A DNA stretch of 64,000 bases, taken from an uncultured Dehalococcoidia bacterium (GTDB lineage: Bacteria; Chloroflexota; Dehalococcoidia; Lucifugimonadales; GCA-2712585). The position numbers and the translations under genes were made by a program. The notes below the pieces were generated by a model, which saw only the letters and a list, made by a program, of their open reading frames with translations, made no database searches and was not told where the DNA came from. Position 1 is the stretch's first letter. Every line of letters starts with the position of its first letter. Below are positions 34,519 to 42,916 of this stretch, piece after piece. The stretch covers positions 1,177,141-1,241,140 of the forward strand of contig OX638324.1 of NCBI GenBank assembly GCA_951812825.1, read 5' to 3'.

Positions 34519-35859
34519 ATGAATAAAATAACCCTTGAAAACTACCGTTGTTTCGGCGAAAGGCAGACCGCCCGCATGGCGCCTCTTACGCTGCTTGTGG
34601 GGGAGAATAGTACGGGCAAAACATCTCTGTTAGCGCTAATTCGCGCCCTGACAGACCTCGCCCACCACTCTAAAATTCCCAACTTCAAGGAAGATCCCTA
34701 TGATCTTGGAAGTTACGATGAGATTGCCCATGTCAGAGACGGCAGAGGTGGCCGGGCAAAGACTTTCAAAGCCGGATTTACGTTCCGTACAAATCACAAG
34801 AAAGCTGCGTTGACTAACTTTGATTTCACTTTCAGAGATATTGGGACCGCTCCTGTCCCCATTAGGCGACAGCTTTTCCGCGGAAAGACTTGGATCGACG
34901 AATCATATTCCACGGATAGGCGAAGCACAATGAAAGTGGGCACAAGTCGAGGGATCTGGGAGGTCAACTTGCCTGGAAGAACAGACCGCCCGATAGTCGT
35001 GCGAGGAGATTCGCTACATCCGTATTCGTTAATCTTCCTAATGGATGCGGTAAGAGAAGATGAACGATTTGGTGTGACTGTTAAGCCGATACAGAACTCT
35101 TTACCTATCAGCGAAGAAGATTATAAGCAACTAGCTACTCTTGCAGATTGTCAGTTGGGAATTGGACAACCACGCGCATTCGCAAGTGCCCCGGTCCGTT
35201 CAAAGCCGCGCCGCACGTACGATCCTGCCCGACCTTCTCAAGACTCAGAAGGCGACTATGTTCCCATGCTTCTCGCTGATATGTTTTCTAGGGATACACG
35301 GGCATGGACTAAGCTAAAGTCAAGCCTTGAGAGATTTGGAAGTCTCTCTGGACTATTTGACGAAATCTCCATCAGGCGCCTCGGAAAACGCGAAAGCGAG
35401 CCATTTCAAGTCCAGATTAGAAAATTCCGAGGCCGACGCAAAGGCCCTCAACACAATTTAATCGATGTAGGCTACGGAGTAAGTCAAGCCCTTCCCGTCA
35501 TAACGGAGTTACTAGGCGACAACAAGACGGAACTTTTTCTGTTACAGCAACCGGAAGTCCACCTGCATCCGCGTGCCCAAGCTGCTCTCGGTAGTTTGTT
35601 CTGCGAAGTCGCCGAACCCGACCGACAATTGGTAGTCGAAACCCATAGCGACTATTTGCTTGACAGGGTGCGGATGGAAGTTAGAGACGGCACAGCAGGA
35701 CTCAAGCCGGAGGACGTGTCCATCCTCTTCTTCGAGCGCGTAGGCCTGGATGTCAAAATCCACTCCCTCAGAATCGGAAAACAAGGCAACATTGAAGGTG
35801 CGCCAAACGCGTATCGCCAGTTCTTTATGGAAGAAACGACCAAGTCCTTGGGTCTTTAG
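34519..35859 (+). CDS. OLD/RecF-like AAA ATPase, probable defence or toxin-module partner
   Basis: 446 residues. MNKITLENYRCFGERQTARM and LLVGENSTGKTSLLALI (Walker A, residues 28-36) are the start typical of AAA15/OLD-like SMC-related ATPases. A divergent middle follows, then DVGYGVSQALPVITELL (signature-like), LFLLQQPEVHLHPRAQAAL (Walker B with EVHLHP) and VVETHSDYLLDRVRMEV (His switch). There is no TOPRIM domain after the ATPase, unlike true OLD nucleases. A PIN nuclease gene starts three bases after its stop, so the ATPase may sense a signal and control that nuclease. Base composition is visibly AT-richer than its neighbours, which suggests transfer. Confidence 0.85.
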   Translation: MNKITLENYRCFGERQTARMAPLTLLVGENSTGKTSLLALIRALTDLAHHSKIPNFKEDPYDLGSYDEIAHVRDGRGGRAKTFKAGFTFRTNHKKAALTNFDFTFRDIGTAPVPIRRQLFRGKTWIDESYSTDRRSTMKVGTSRGIWEVNLPGRTDRPIVVRGDSLHPYSLIFLMDAVREDERFGVTVKPIQNSLPISEEDYKQLATLADCQLGIGQPRAFASAPVRSKPRRTYDPARPSQDSEGDYVPMLLADMFSRDTRAWTKLKSSLERFGSLSGLFDEISIRRLGKRESEPFQVQIRKFRGRRKGPQHNLIDVGYGVSQALPVITELLGDNKTELFLLQQPEVHLHPRAQAALGSLFCEVAEPDRQLVVETHSDYLLDRVRMEVRDGTAGLKPEDVSILFFERVGLDVKIHSLRIGKQGNIEGAPNAYRQFFMEETTKSLGL

Positions 35860-35862
35860 CCT

Positions 35863-36327
35863 GTGTGCGCGATTGTCGACGCAAACGTGGCCAGCGAGGT
35901 GTTCGGCGCAACTCGCCCACCCGCGGGAAAGAAATTCTTTGACTGGTTGAACACGGGCAGAGGGCGACTCGTGGTCGGCGGCAAACTGCTCCTGGAACTT
36001 GACAAGACTCCAGCCCGAGATTGGATTAGGCAGGCAATCCTATCGGGTAGAACTAGACTAGAAGACTCGTCTCTGATTGCGGAGAGGGCATCGGAGTTAA
36101 CGGACAACCGGCTATGCAAGTCCGACGACACACACGTCATCGCATTGGCACAAATTAGTGGTGCCCGGCTGCTATACTCCAACGACTCCAATTTGCAACG
36201 CGATTTCAAAACCAAGAGCTTGGTAGACAACCCACGCGGCAGGGTCTATACAACAGTCATTCACACAGATGTCAATAGCAGCCACAGGCGACTCCTACGG
36301 ATGCCCAACTTGTGCAGAATGCCCTAA
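35863..36327 (+). CDS. PIN-domain ribonuclease paired with the upstream ATPase
   Basis: 154 residues from a GTG three bases after the ATPase stop. PIN acidic residues are visible: D6 in CAIVDANVASEVF, E45 in KLLLELDK, D88 and D89 in CKSDDTHVIALAQ, and D108 in LLYSNDSNLQRDF. PIN domains cut RNA with bound Mg2+ or Mn2+. No antitoxin of VapB type precedes it; the partner position is filled by the ATPase. The last ~25 residues (after VIHTDVN) look non-conserved. The stop lies close to the convergent SDR gene, and the AT-richer composition ends here. Confidence 0.82.
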   Translation: MCAIVDANVASEVFGATRPPAGKKFFDWLNTGRGRLVVGGKLLLELDKTPARDWIRQAILSGRTRLEDSSLIAERASELTDNRLCKSDDTHVIALAQISGARLLYSNDSNLQRDFKTKSLVDNPRGRVYTTVIHTDVNSSHRRLLRMPNLCRMP

Positions 36328-36331
36328 ACCG

Positions 36332-37102
36332 CTATGCCCGGACGGTGGGTTTGCCGGCGGAGTAGCCGCCGTCGACGTGGATAGTTTCGCCGGTGACGTA
36401 GCCGGATTCAGGAGAGACGAGGAATCGGACCGCGCGGGCAACGTCGCGGGGGTGGGCCGCGCGGCCGAGGCTTACCTGGGCGAGGAACGAGTTGCGGTAG
36501 GCCTGGTTTGCGCTCACGTTGGGGCCGGCTATGGTGTCGGTCAGGCCCGGGGACACGGAGTTCACGTTGATTCCGTGAGGGCCCAGCTCCATAGCCAGAA
36601 CCCGAGTAAGCTGGAGGATACCCGCCTTGGAGGCGCAGTAGGCGCCGCCCTCGACGCGGGCGTTGTCGCCTGCGCTGGAGGCAATGTTGACGATGCGCCC
36701 ACCCTTGCCCTGAGCCACCATCGTCTTTGACGCCTCACGGCAGCAGAGGAAGGTGCCTTTCAGGTTGACGCCAAGGACGTGGTCAAGTTCTTCGTCGGTC
36801 GTCTCCATGACGGAGGCGCTGATGCCGATGCCCGCGTTGTTAACAAGGATGTCCAGGGACCCGAGGGCTTCCGACGCAGCGTTCACCATGTTCTTTACCT
36901 GCGCACTGTCGGAAATATCGACGGCGATTGCCATGGCGAAGCGACCCATTTCCTGTATGGTATTCGCCGTCTGCTGGGCGGAGGTCAGGTTAATATCTGC
37001 GACAGCCACGGAGGCCCCAGCTTCGGCGAGTTCGAGGGCTATCTCGCGCCCGATGCCCCTGCCGCCGCCGGTCACCACTGCGTTCAAACCTTCCAACTGC
37101 AT
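36332..37102 (-). CDS. Short-chain dehydrogenase/reductase (FabG-like)
   Basis: 256 residues from the ATG at 37102, seven bases after AGGAGG. NAVVTGGGRGIGREIAL is the Gly-rich cofactor loop. VADINLTS (acidic residue after strand 2) suggests NAD preference. ILVNNAGIG, the Ser in VNIASSAGDN, and YCASKAGI (Tyr-x-x-x-Lys) complete the catalytic set. It is divergent from a second SDR across a 224-base gap. The substrate is unknown. Confidence 0.9.
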   Translation of the reverse strand: MQLEGLNAVVTGGGRGIGREIALELAEAGASVAVADINLTSAQQTANTIQEMGRFAMAIAVDISDSAQVKNMVNAASEALGSLDILVNNAGIGISASVMETTDEELDHVLGVNLKGTFLCCREASKTMVAQGKGGRIVNIASSAGDNARVEGGAYCASKAGILQLTRVLAMELGPHGINVNSVSPGLTDTIAGPNVSANQAYRNSFLAQVSLGRAAHPRDVARAVRFLVSPESGYVTGETIHVDGGYSAGKPTVRA

Positions 37103-37326
37103 TTTCAAGCCTCCTAAATCGATGGTGCTTATTACGCGACCTCATCCTACCAGAGTTTTTCTTTCCCCTGGAAGCCAAACCTGGACCACGCCCGTGCAGT
37201 CTATTCAAATTATGGGTGTTCCAGAGTTGCCATATTGCATGCCCGACCTGCGACATTCAAGCACTACCCCAAGCTGGCCTGCCTTGGTAAAATCGGCACA
37301 GCCGAGACATCTTAGGAGAAAATGCG

Positions 37327-38076
37327 ATGCGACTGAAGGATAAGGTAGCCCTCATCAGTGGAGGGGCGCGGGGGATGGGAGCAGTGGAAGCCGAACTGTT
37401 TACTTCTCATGGGGCGAAGGTTGTCCTGGGTGACGTGTTGGTGGAAGAAGGGCAAATGACTGCGGAGAAGATAGTGGAGCAGGGGGGAGAGGCCCACTTT
37501 CAGCCGCTGGACGTGACGGACGAGGGCCAGTGGTCGAGCATCGTCGAGGAAACCATCTCACGGTTTGGGCGTATCGACGTACTGGTAAACAACGCCGGCA
37601 TATACCGAGTAGCATCGATTGAAGAGACGCCGGTGGACATGGTGCGTCAGATATTGGAGGTTAACGTGACGGGGGTGTTCCTGGGGACGAAGGCGGTGAT
37701 CCCGCAGATGCGGAACCAGGGAGGAGGCTCGATCATCAACATCTCGTCAACGGCGGGGCTTGCGGGCAGCGCCAACAGCAGCGCATACCAGGCTTCCAAG
37801 GGGGCGGTGCGGATCTTCACGAAGTCGACGGCGATTGAGCACGTGAGCGCGGGGATTCGGGCCAACTCCGTACACCCCGGAATGATCGATACAGACATGA
37901 TAAACATTCTGCTGAAAGACCCGGAGGAACGTCGACAGCGCATTTCCACCGTTCCTCTAGGCCGGATTGGCACAGCTATGGACGTGGCTTACGCTGTTCT
38001 TTATTTGGCGTCGGACGAATCGTCCTTCGTTACGGGGGCGGAGCTGGTGGTGGACGGGGGGAGGACGGCTCAATGA
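37327..38076 (+). CDS. Short-chain dehydrogenase/reductase
   Basis: 249 residues, ATG after TTAGGAG. VALISGGARGMGAVEAELF binds the cofactor, GDVLVEEGQ sets NAD preference, and VLVNNAGIY, NISSTAGLAG and YQASKGAV form the active site, ending TGAELVVDGGRTAQ. It is closely similar to the SDR at 40126 (GGARG, GDVL.EEG, VDGG.TAQ), so the two are local paralogues. The stop codon overlaps an ATG (ATGA) that would start the MFS gene if a frameshift is allowed. Confidence 0.9.
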   Translation: MRLKDKVALISGGARGMGAVEAELFTSHGAKVVLGDVLVEEGQMTAEKIVEQGGEAHFQPLDVTDEGQWSSIVEETISRFGRIDVLVNNAGIYRVASIEETPVDMVRQILEVNVTGVFLGTKAVIPQMRNQGGGSIINISSTAGLAGSANSSAYQASKGAVRIFTKSTAIEHVSAGIRANSVHPGMIDTDMINILLKDPEERRQRISTVPLGRIGTAMDVAYAVLYLASDESSFVTGAELVVDGGRTAQ

Positions 38077-39337
38077 GCAGCATCGCGGCAGCAGCGGTCG
38101 GGCATCCAGAGAATCGGGGCCGGTCATCAAGCTAAGGGAAGACAGGCGCTTCATCCTGGGGGTGCTTTCGACGGGCCACGGCATCAGCCACTGGTTCGAC
38201 CAGGCTTTCATGATCCTGCTGCCCAGCATCACCGCCTCCCTGGGCCTCAGCGCCCTGCAAGTCGGCGTCCTTGGCGCCATCAGGCAGGTGGGATTTGGAG
38301 TCGTAAACCTGCCTGGCGGCTTTATCGTGGACATGCTCAAGGGCCAGTGGGGACTCATCCTGACCGGCTGCATGGTCTGGTCCGCGTTGGCCTACGCGCT
38401 GCTTGGGGCTTCATTCGTCTTTCCGGTTCTGCTCGTCGCGGTGGTCATGCTTTCCCTGCCCGGCGCGCTGTGGCATCTTCCTTCAACGGCGGCGCTATCC
38501 CAGCGATTCTCGGACGCGCGTGGCTTCGCCATCTCCATACATGGCTTCGGAGCGAACCTGGGCAACTTGCTGGGGCCCATTTCGGCGGGGGCGCTCCTGG
38601 GAGTTCTCCACTGGCGCGGCATTCTGTATGCCTACACAGTGCCCGCCCTCGTGATGGCCCTTGTGGTCTGGCTCACCCTGCGAAACATCGGTCGCGACGT
38701 GAAAGGAGAGGAACGACGAGACTTCAGAGAACAGTTCAGGTCCGCCATCGGGCTGCTCAAGAACCGCCCGATTCTGGGGCTGGCATCCGTGGCCCTGCTG
38801 CGAGACATGGCGCTCACCGCCCTGTTTCTGTGGACGCCCTTCTACCTGAAGGACGTGATTGGTATGAGCGACTGGAATATGGGGCTGCACATGGGCTTGG
38901 TCACCGGCACGGGGGTCCTGTCCACGCCCATTCTCGGATTCCTGTCCGATAGGTACAATCGCAAGCTGGTGCTTTTGCCGGGGCTTGCTATTTGCGTGGC
39001 TCTGTTGCTGGTAATCATCCACATTGGGGGCGGAATAGGTCTGACTATCACCTTAGCCAGTCTGGGCCTGTTTACTTTCGCCCTTCACCAGATAATTCAG
39101 GCCTCCGTGCTGGACCATGCCAGCCGCGGAGCGGAAGCCACCGCCATAGGATTCCTGTTCAGCGCCAGCAGCATCGTCGGGGCCGTATCCAACATCATCG
39201 CAGCAATCATCGTCGACCAGTACGGCCTGGTCAACATATTCTATTTCCAGGCCGCGCTGACTATGGCGAGCCTGCTGATTCTGATTCCGCTGAGAATCGG
39301 GCGGGCGGTAGCGGAGAGGGAATCACCCTCACCTTAG
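38073..39337 (+). CDS. MFS transporter, probable one-base frameshift near the 5' end
   Basis: About 12 membrane segments run from FILGVLSTGHGISHWF to MASLLILIPLRIG, including VGFGVVNLPGGFIVDML and FLSDRYNRKLVLLPG (the typical MFS cytoplasmic loop). The transport frame has no good start after the upstream SDR stop; the first in-frame GTG (38162) would cut into helix 1. The ATGA at 38073 opens another frame (MSSIAAAAVGHPENRG) that ends after 20 codons. One extra G in the GGGG run at 38116-38119 would join the two as ENRGPVIKLRED. A sequencing error or a real frameshift are both possible. A hairpin follows directly. Confidence 0.78.
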
Positions 39338-39359
39338 TCCTCTCCCTCAAGGGAGAGGA
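39338..39359 (+). terminator. Hairpin directly after MFS stop
   Basis: A 10-bp perfect stem with a 2-base loop (TCCTCTCCCT with its complement) begins one base after the TAG. It resembles widespread short palindromic repeats of this kind of genome as well as a terminator. Confidence 0.55.
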
Positions 39360-39476
39360 TTGGGACGGGGGAGGGGGCGATTCGAGAACCGCGCTTACCG
39401 TCTTGTGCAGGATGTCTTATGGGCGGCGTTGACCTGGGTTGCCGCTATACCTATACTCCAAACAACTGCCGTGACG

Positions 39477-39504
39477 CGGGAAGGATGCTTGGGCATCCTT
39501 CCCG
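39477..39504 (+). terminator. Perfect 12-bp hairpin upstream of the AllA-like gene
   Basis: 39477-39488 pairs exactly with 39493-39504 around TTGG. It ends 28 bases before the next start codon. It may terminate leftover transcription from the MFS gene, or act as a leader hairpin for the AllA-like gene. Confidence 0.5.
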
Positions 39505-39532
39505 TGAGAAGCGGTTAGCAGAGGAGGTTGCC

Positions 39533-40093
39533 ATGACGAAGGTCCATAAGTTGAAAGTAGAGCCAATGACGGAGGAGGCATTCAGCCCCTTCGGATATCT
39601 TTTAGACGCCACGGAACGGCCTGCGGACCACCGGATTATCGCGCCGGTGGACTTCGAGGCCGACGGAAGGGGCACCCTTGGGGTTGTCTGGCAACCCTAC
39701 GAGGGGGTGAGTTTCAGCCAGCTGGAGCGTCACTTCGCGGTTACGCAGAGCTTCATCCAGATGTCGGGGTCACCGGCCGTGGTTGCGGTAGCGAAACCGA
39801 CGGACATGGAAGATCCTATGGCTTCGCCCAACCCGGAAGACGTTCATGCCTTCCTGATCGACGGGAACAAGGGTTATGCATTGAAGAGGGGGACGTGGCA
39901 CTCCCTGAACCGGTACATCCTGACGCCGCCTGGGGCGGTGTTCGCCATCCTCAATTCCAACCCCAACCCCACGCAGATTGTGGACTACGAGAAGAACTAC
40001 AGCCTTACCTACACAGACCTGGGTTCGGACACCAGGCCAAAGAGGGTTGATCTGGGTGACAAGTACGGGCTTGTGTTTGAGCTCGACCTTTAA
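39533..40093 (+). CDS. allA: Ureidoglycolate lyase family protein (AllA-like)
   Basis: 186 residues, ATG after GAGGAGG. The AllA fold is seen in MTEEAFSPFGYLLDA, QLERHFAVTQSFIQMSGSPAVVAVA, and HAFLIDGNKGYALKRGTWHSL, where the last His is a family active-site residue. True AllA splits ureidoglycolate into glyoxylate and urea. It is slightly longer than E. coli AllA (160 residues) because of a C-terminal extension. Two PuuE-like deacetylases lie downstream, which supports a ureide or cyclic-amide pathway, but no allantoicase or urease is present in the window. Confidence 0.82.
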   Translation: MTKVHKLKVEPMTEEAFSPFGYLLDATERPADHRIIAPVDFEADGRGTLGVVWQPYEGVSFSQLERHFAVTQSFIQMSGSPAVVAVAKPTDMEDPMASPNPEDVHAFLIDGNKGYALKRGTWHSLNRYILTPPGAVFAILNSNPNPTQIVDYEKNYSLTYTDLGSDTRPKRVDLGDKYGLVFELDL

Positions 40094-40125
40094 TAGAGCC
40101 ACTTGAACCCGCGCAGGATAAACGG

Positions 40126-40881
40126 ATGCGTGTAAAGGGCAAGGTAGCTTTCGTCAGCGGCGGCGCTCGCGGACTGGGAGCGGCGGACGTTTGCCTGCTG
40201 TCTCAGGAGGGCGCAGCCGTAGCCTTTGGAGACGTGCTGGAGGAGGAGGGGCGAAAGCTGGAGTCGGAGCTGCGTGCGCAGGGGCGACGGGTGACGTTTA
40301 TACCCCTGGACGTGACGGACGAGACACAGTGGCGTCGTGCGGTGGCTGGGGCAGTTGCGGAGTTCGGCGGGCTGGACGTGATGGTGAACAACGCCGCCGT
40401 GGGTGGTGCAGGAAGCATCGAGGAGACGACGGTGGAGGGTTGGAACCGGGTAATGGCAGTGAACGTGACCGGGGTGTTTCTCGGAACTAAAGTGGCCATA
40501 CCGGAGATGCGCCGGCGGGGAGGGGGTTCCATCATCAACATTTCCTCGCAGATGGGGATAGTGGGGTCGGAGATGAGCAACGTGGTGTACCAGACTTCCA
40601 AGGGCGCCGTGCGGATGTTCACCAAGGCGGCGGCGATTCACCATGCCAAGGACGGAATACGGGTCAATTCGGTGCATCCCGGACCCATATTGACGCGGCA
40701 GATGGAGCGTGGGCTGGCGAACGACCCGGCGCAGGAGGGATACTATCTGGACAGGGTCCCGTTAGGCCGGCTGGGGCGTCCGCTGGACGTGGCTCACTGC
40801 GTTCTATACCTGGCGTCAGACGAATCGGCCTTCGTGACGGGGAGCGAGCAGGTGGTGGACGGGGGATGGACGGCGCAGTAG
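40126..40881 (+). CDS. Short-chain dehydrogenase/reductase, paralogue of 37327 gene
   Basis: 251 residues. VAFVSGGARGLGAADVCLL, GDVLEEEGRKL, VMVNNAAVG, INISSQMGIVG, YQTSKGAV and TGSEQVVDGGWTAQ give all SDR elements. It begins 32 bases after the AllA-like stop and ends 39 bases before the deacetylase, so it is likely in the same transcript. An oxidation or reduction of a hydroxy/keto intermediate is expected; the substrate is unknown. Confidence 0.9.
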   Translation: MRVKGKVAFVSGGARGLGAADVCLLSQEGAAVAFGDVLEEEGRKLESELRAQGRRVTFIPLDVTDETQWRRAVAGAVAEFGGLDVMVNNAAVGGAGSIEETTVEGWNRVMAVNVTGVFLGTKVAIPEMRRRGGGSIINISSQMGIVGSEMSNVVYQTSKGAVRMFTKAAAIHHAKDGIRVNSVHPGPILTRQMERGLANDPAQEGYYLDRVPLGRLGRPLDVAHCVLYLASDESAFVTGSEQVVDGGWTAQ

Positions 40882-40920
40882 GCGTCCCGCAGAGATTTGC
40901 AACATTTAGGAGGATAATCG

Positions 40921-41826
40921 GTGTCGCTGCCACCTCATAGAGTAGATTACAGTCCTATCATCGATCGGCCCACGCTGAAGTGGCCGGGGAATGCGAGGGT
41001 GGCGGTGTGGGTCGCGCCCAACATCGAGCATTACGAGTACCTGCCGGTGTACGACGGGCTTAGAAATCCATGGCCGCGGGTGCCATACCCCGACGTACAG
41101 CAGTATTCGCACCGGGACTACGGGAACCGTGTGGGGTTCTGGAGGATGCTGGAGGTGCTTGACAAGCACGGCATCAAGTGCGGGGTGTCGCTGAATATGG
41201 CGGTGCTGGAACACTACCCGGAGATAGCCGAGGCGATGGTGGAGCGGGACTGGGACTTCATGAGCCACGGCATCTACAACACACAGTATATCGAGACGTA
41301 CACGGAGGAGCAGGAGCGGGAGTTTTACCGGGACAGCATTGCTACATTGCGCCGTCACACGGGGAAGCAGCTGAGGGGGATGCTTGGGCCCGCGATGTCG
41401 AACTCGGCGCGGACGCCGGACCTGATGGCGGAAGCGGGGCTTATCTATCACGCGGACTGGATGCACGACGACCAGCCGGTGCCCATTCGGGTGAAGACTG
41501 GGCGGATGATTTCGGTGCCTTACTCCATTGAGGTTAATGATTCGGCGCTGTTCGGGAACCACTTCGAAGGGGAGTATTTCGCTAAGATCTGCAAGGCGCA
41601 GTTCGACCGGCTGTATCGGGAGGGCGAGGAGAGCGCACGGAGCATGTGCATTGCGTTGCATCCGCACCAGATAGGGCAGCCCCATCGGATCAAGTATCTG
41701 GACGAGATGCTGGGGTACGTGATGTCCCACGAGGGAGTGTGGCAGGCGACGGCGGACGAGATTGCGGAGTATTACATGGCCAACTACTACGACGGGATGA
41801 TGGCGCTCCTCGAGGGACGGGGTTAG
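40921..41826 (+). CDS. Polysaccharide deacetylase-fold hydrolase, PuuE-like
   Basis: 301 residues from a GTG after AGGAGG. LKWPGNARVAVWVAPNIEHYEY and HRDYGNRVGFWRMLEVLDKHGIKCGVSLN are the start shared with PuuE allantoinases and related amidases. WDFMSHGIYNTQY and the later SARTPDLMAEAG follow. The C-terminal CIALHPHQIGQPHR retains the His of this subgroup. The fold hydrolyses N-acyl or cyclic amide bonds. Together with the AllA-like gene it suggests ureide breakdown. No signal peptide is present, so polysaccharide is an unlikely substrate. Confidence 0.82.
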   Translation: MSLPPHRVDYSPIIDRPTLKWPGNARVAVWVAPNIEHYEYLPVYDGLRNPWPRVPYPDVQQYSHRDYGNRVGFWRMLEVLDKHGIKCGVSLNMAVLEHYPEIAEAMVERDWDFMSHGIYNTQYIETYTEEQEREFYRDSIATLRRHTGKQLRGMLGPAMSNSARTPDLMAEAGLIYHADWMHDDQPVPIRVKTGRMISVPYSIEVNDSALFGNHFEGEYFAKICKAQFDRLYREGEESARSMCIALHPHQIGQPHRIKYLDEMLGYVMSHEGVWQATADEIAEYYMANYYDGMMALLEGRG

Positions 41827-41828
41827 TC

Positions 41829-42740
41829 ATGCCAGGACACCGCGGATTCGGAATGGACCACCCCCACTATCCGTGGCGGCCGATGGTGAAGCGGACGCCA
41901 CTGCGATGGCCCGAGGGGGCTCGGGTGGCGCTGTGCGTAATTGTGAACCTGGAGCACATGGAGTGGAGGCCAGAGGAGGGGAGCTACTGGCGAAGAGAGA
42001 TGTCTGGCGGATTCGGAAACCGTCCGTTCCCTGACTATACGAGGAAGACGCATCGGGAGTACGGACATAGGGTGGGGATCTTCCGGGTGCTGGACGCGCT
42101 GGAGGCTGTGGGGATTCGTCCAACTATCGCCATGGACCTCATGACGGCGCAGAATTACCCGTTTCTGGTGGAGCACTGTCTGGGGCGAGGCGCGGAGATC
42201 ATCGCCCACGGAGTTTCGGTTACGCAGATGATTACCTCGGAGATGAAGGAGGCGGAGGAGCGAGAGTACATCGCGCGGTGCATAGAGGGGATGCGGGAAG
42301 CGACGGGGGCGACGCCCCGTGGGTGGCTGGGGCCGGAGTTTGGGGAGTCGGCCAGGACGCCGGGGCTGCTGGCGGAGGCGGGAGTGGAGTACGTGTGCGA
42401 CTGGACGAATGACGAACAGCCTTATGCGATGACAACGCCCTCGGGGTCTCTGATATCGCTGCCCATCTGCCTTGACCTGGACGACGTGAACGCGTTGTGG
42501 GAGCGTCGGATGGACGTGGAGCGATACGCTAAGCTGGTGAGGGAGAGCTTGGACAGGCTGTTGGAGGACGGGGAGACCTCAGGGAGGCTGCTGGTGTTGA
42601 ATCTGCGCCCGTGGCTGGTGGGTCAGCCGTTCCGTATCGGGTTCCTGGAGGATACGCTGGAGCACGTGACGGCGCACGAGGGGGTTTGGACGGCTACGGG
42701 GTCAGAGATCGTGGAGTGGTACCGGGAGGCTGCGGTTTAG
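41829..42740 (+). CDS. Second PuuE-like polysaccharide deacetylase paralogue
   Basis: 303 residues from the ATG two bases after the previous stop. LRWPEGARVALCVIVNLEHMEW, HREYGHRVGIFRVLDALEAVGIRPTIAMD, AEIIAHGVSVTQM and SARTPGLLAEAG align along its length with the preceding gene, so they are tandem paralogues. The C-terminal LHPHQIGQP of the first copy is NLRPWLVGQPFR here, so the final His is lost. The pair may form a heteromer or act on two substrates. A longer frame upstream only overlaps the first paralogue. Confidence 0.8.
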   Translation: MPGHRGFGMDHPHYPWRPMVKRTPLRWPEGARVALCVIVNLEHMEWRPEEGSYWRREMSGGFGNRPFPDYTRKTHREYGHRVGIFRVLDALEAVGIRPTIAMDLMTAQNYPFLVEHCLGRGAEIIAHGVSVTQMITSEMKEAEEREYIARCIEGMREATGATPRGWLGPEFGESARTPGLLAEAGVEYVCDWTNDEQPYAMTTPSGSLISLPICLDLDDVNALWERRMDVERYAKLVRESLDRLLEDGETSGRLLVLNLRPWLVGQPFRIGFLEDTLEHVTAHEGVWTATGSEIVEWYREAAV

Positions 42741-42803
42741 GGCTGGGATTGGGCGGGAATTAGAGGAGGTTGCAGGAGTCCGCTTGTCGCGGGGAGTTCC
42801 GTG

Positions 42804-42832
42804 TTGCCCATAGGCGTTTGGATTCATATAAT
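42804..42832 (+). promoter_or_regulatory. Promoter for DUF1800 operon
   Basis: TTGCCC (42804-42809), 17 bases, and a consensus TATAAT (42827-42832) lie about 85 bases before the DUF1800 start. Confidence 0.65.
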
Positions 42833-42916
42833 GTGGTTAGGATTCGTAGCAGCGGCGGTGGAGTTGGAGGGGAAATGCGACACGGATATGACGTTTGAAG
42901 CAAGGGAGTCCGGCTT

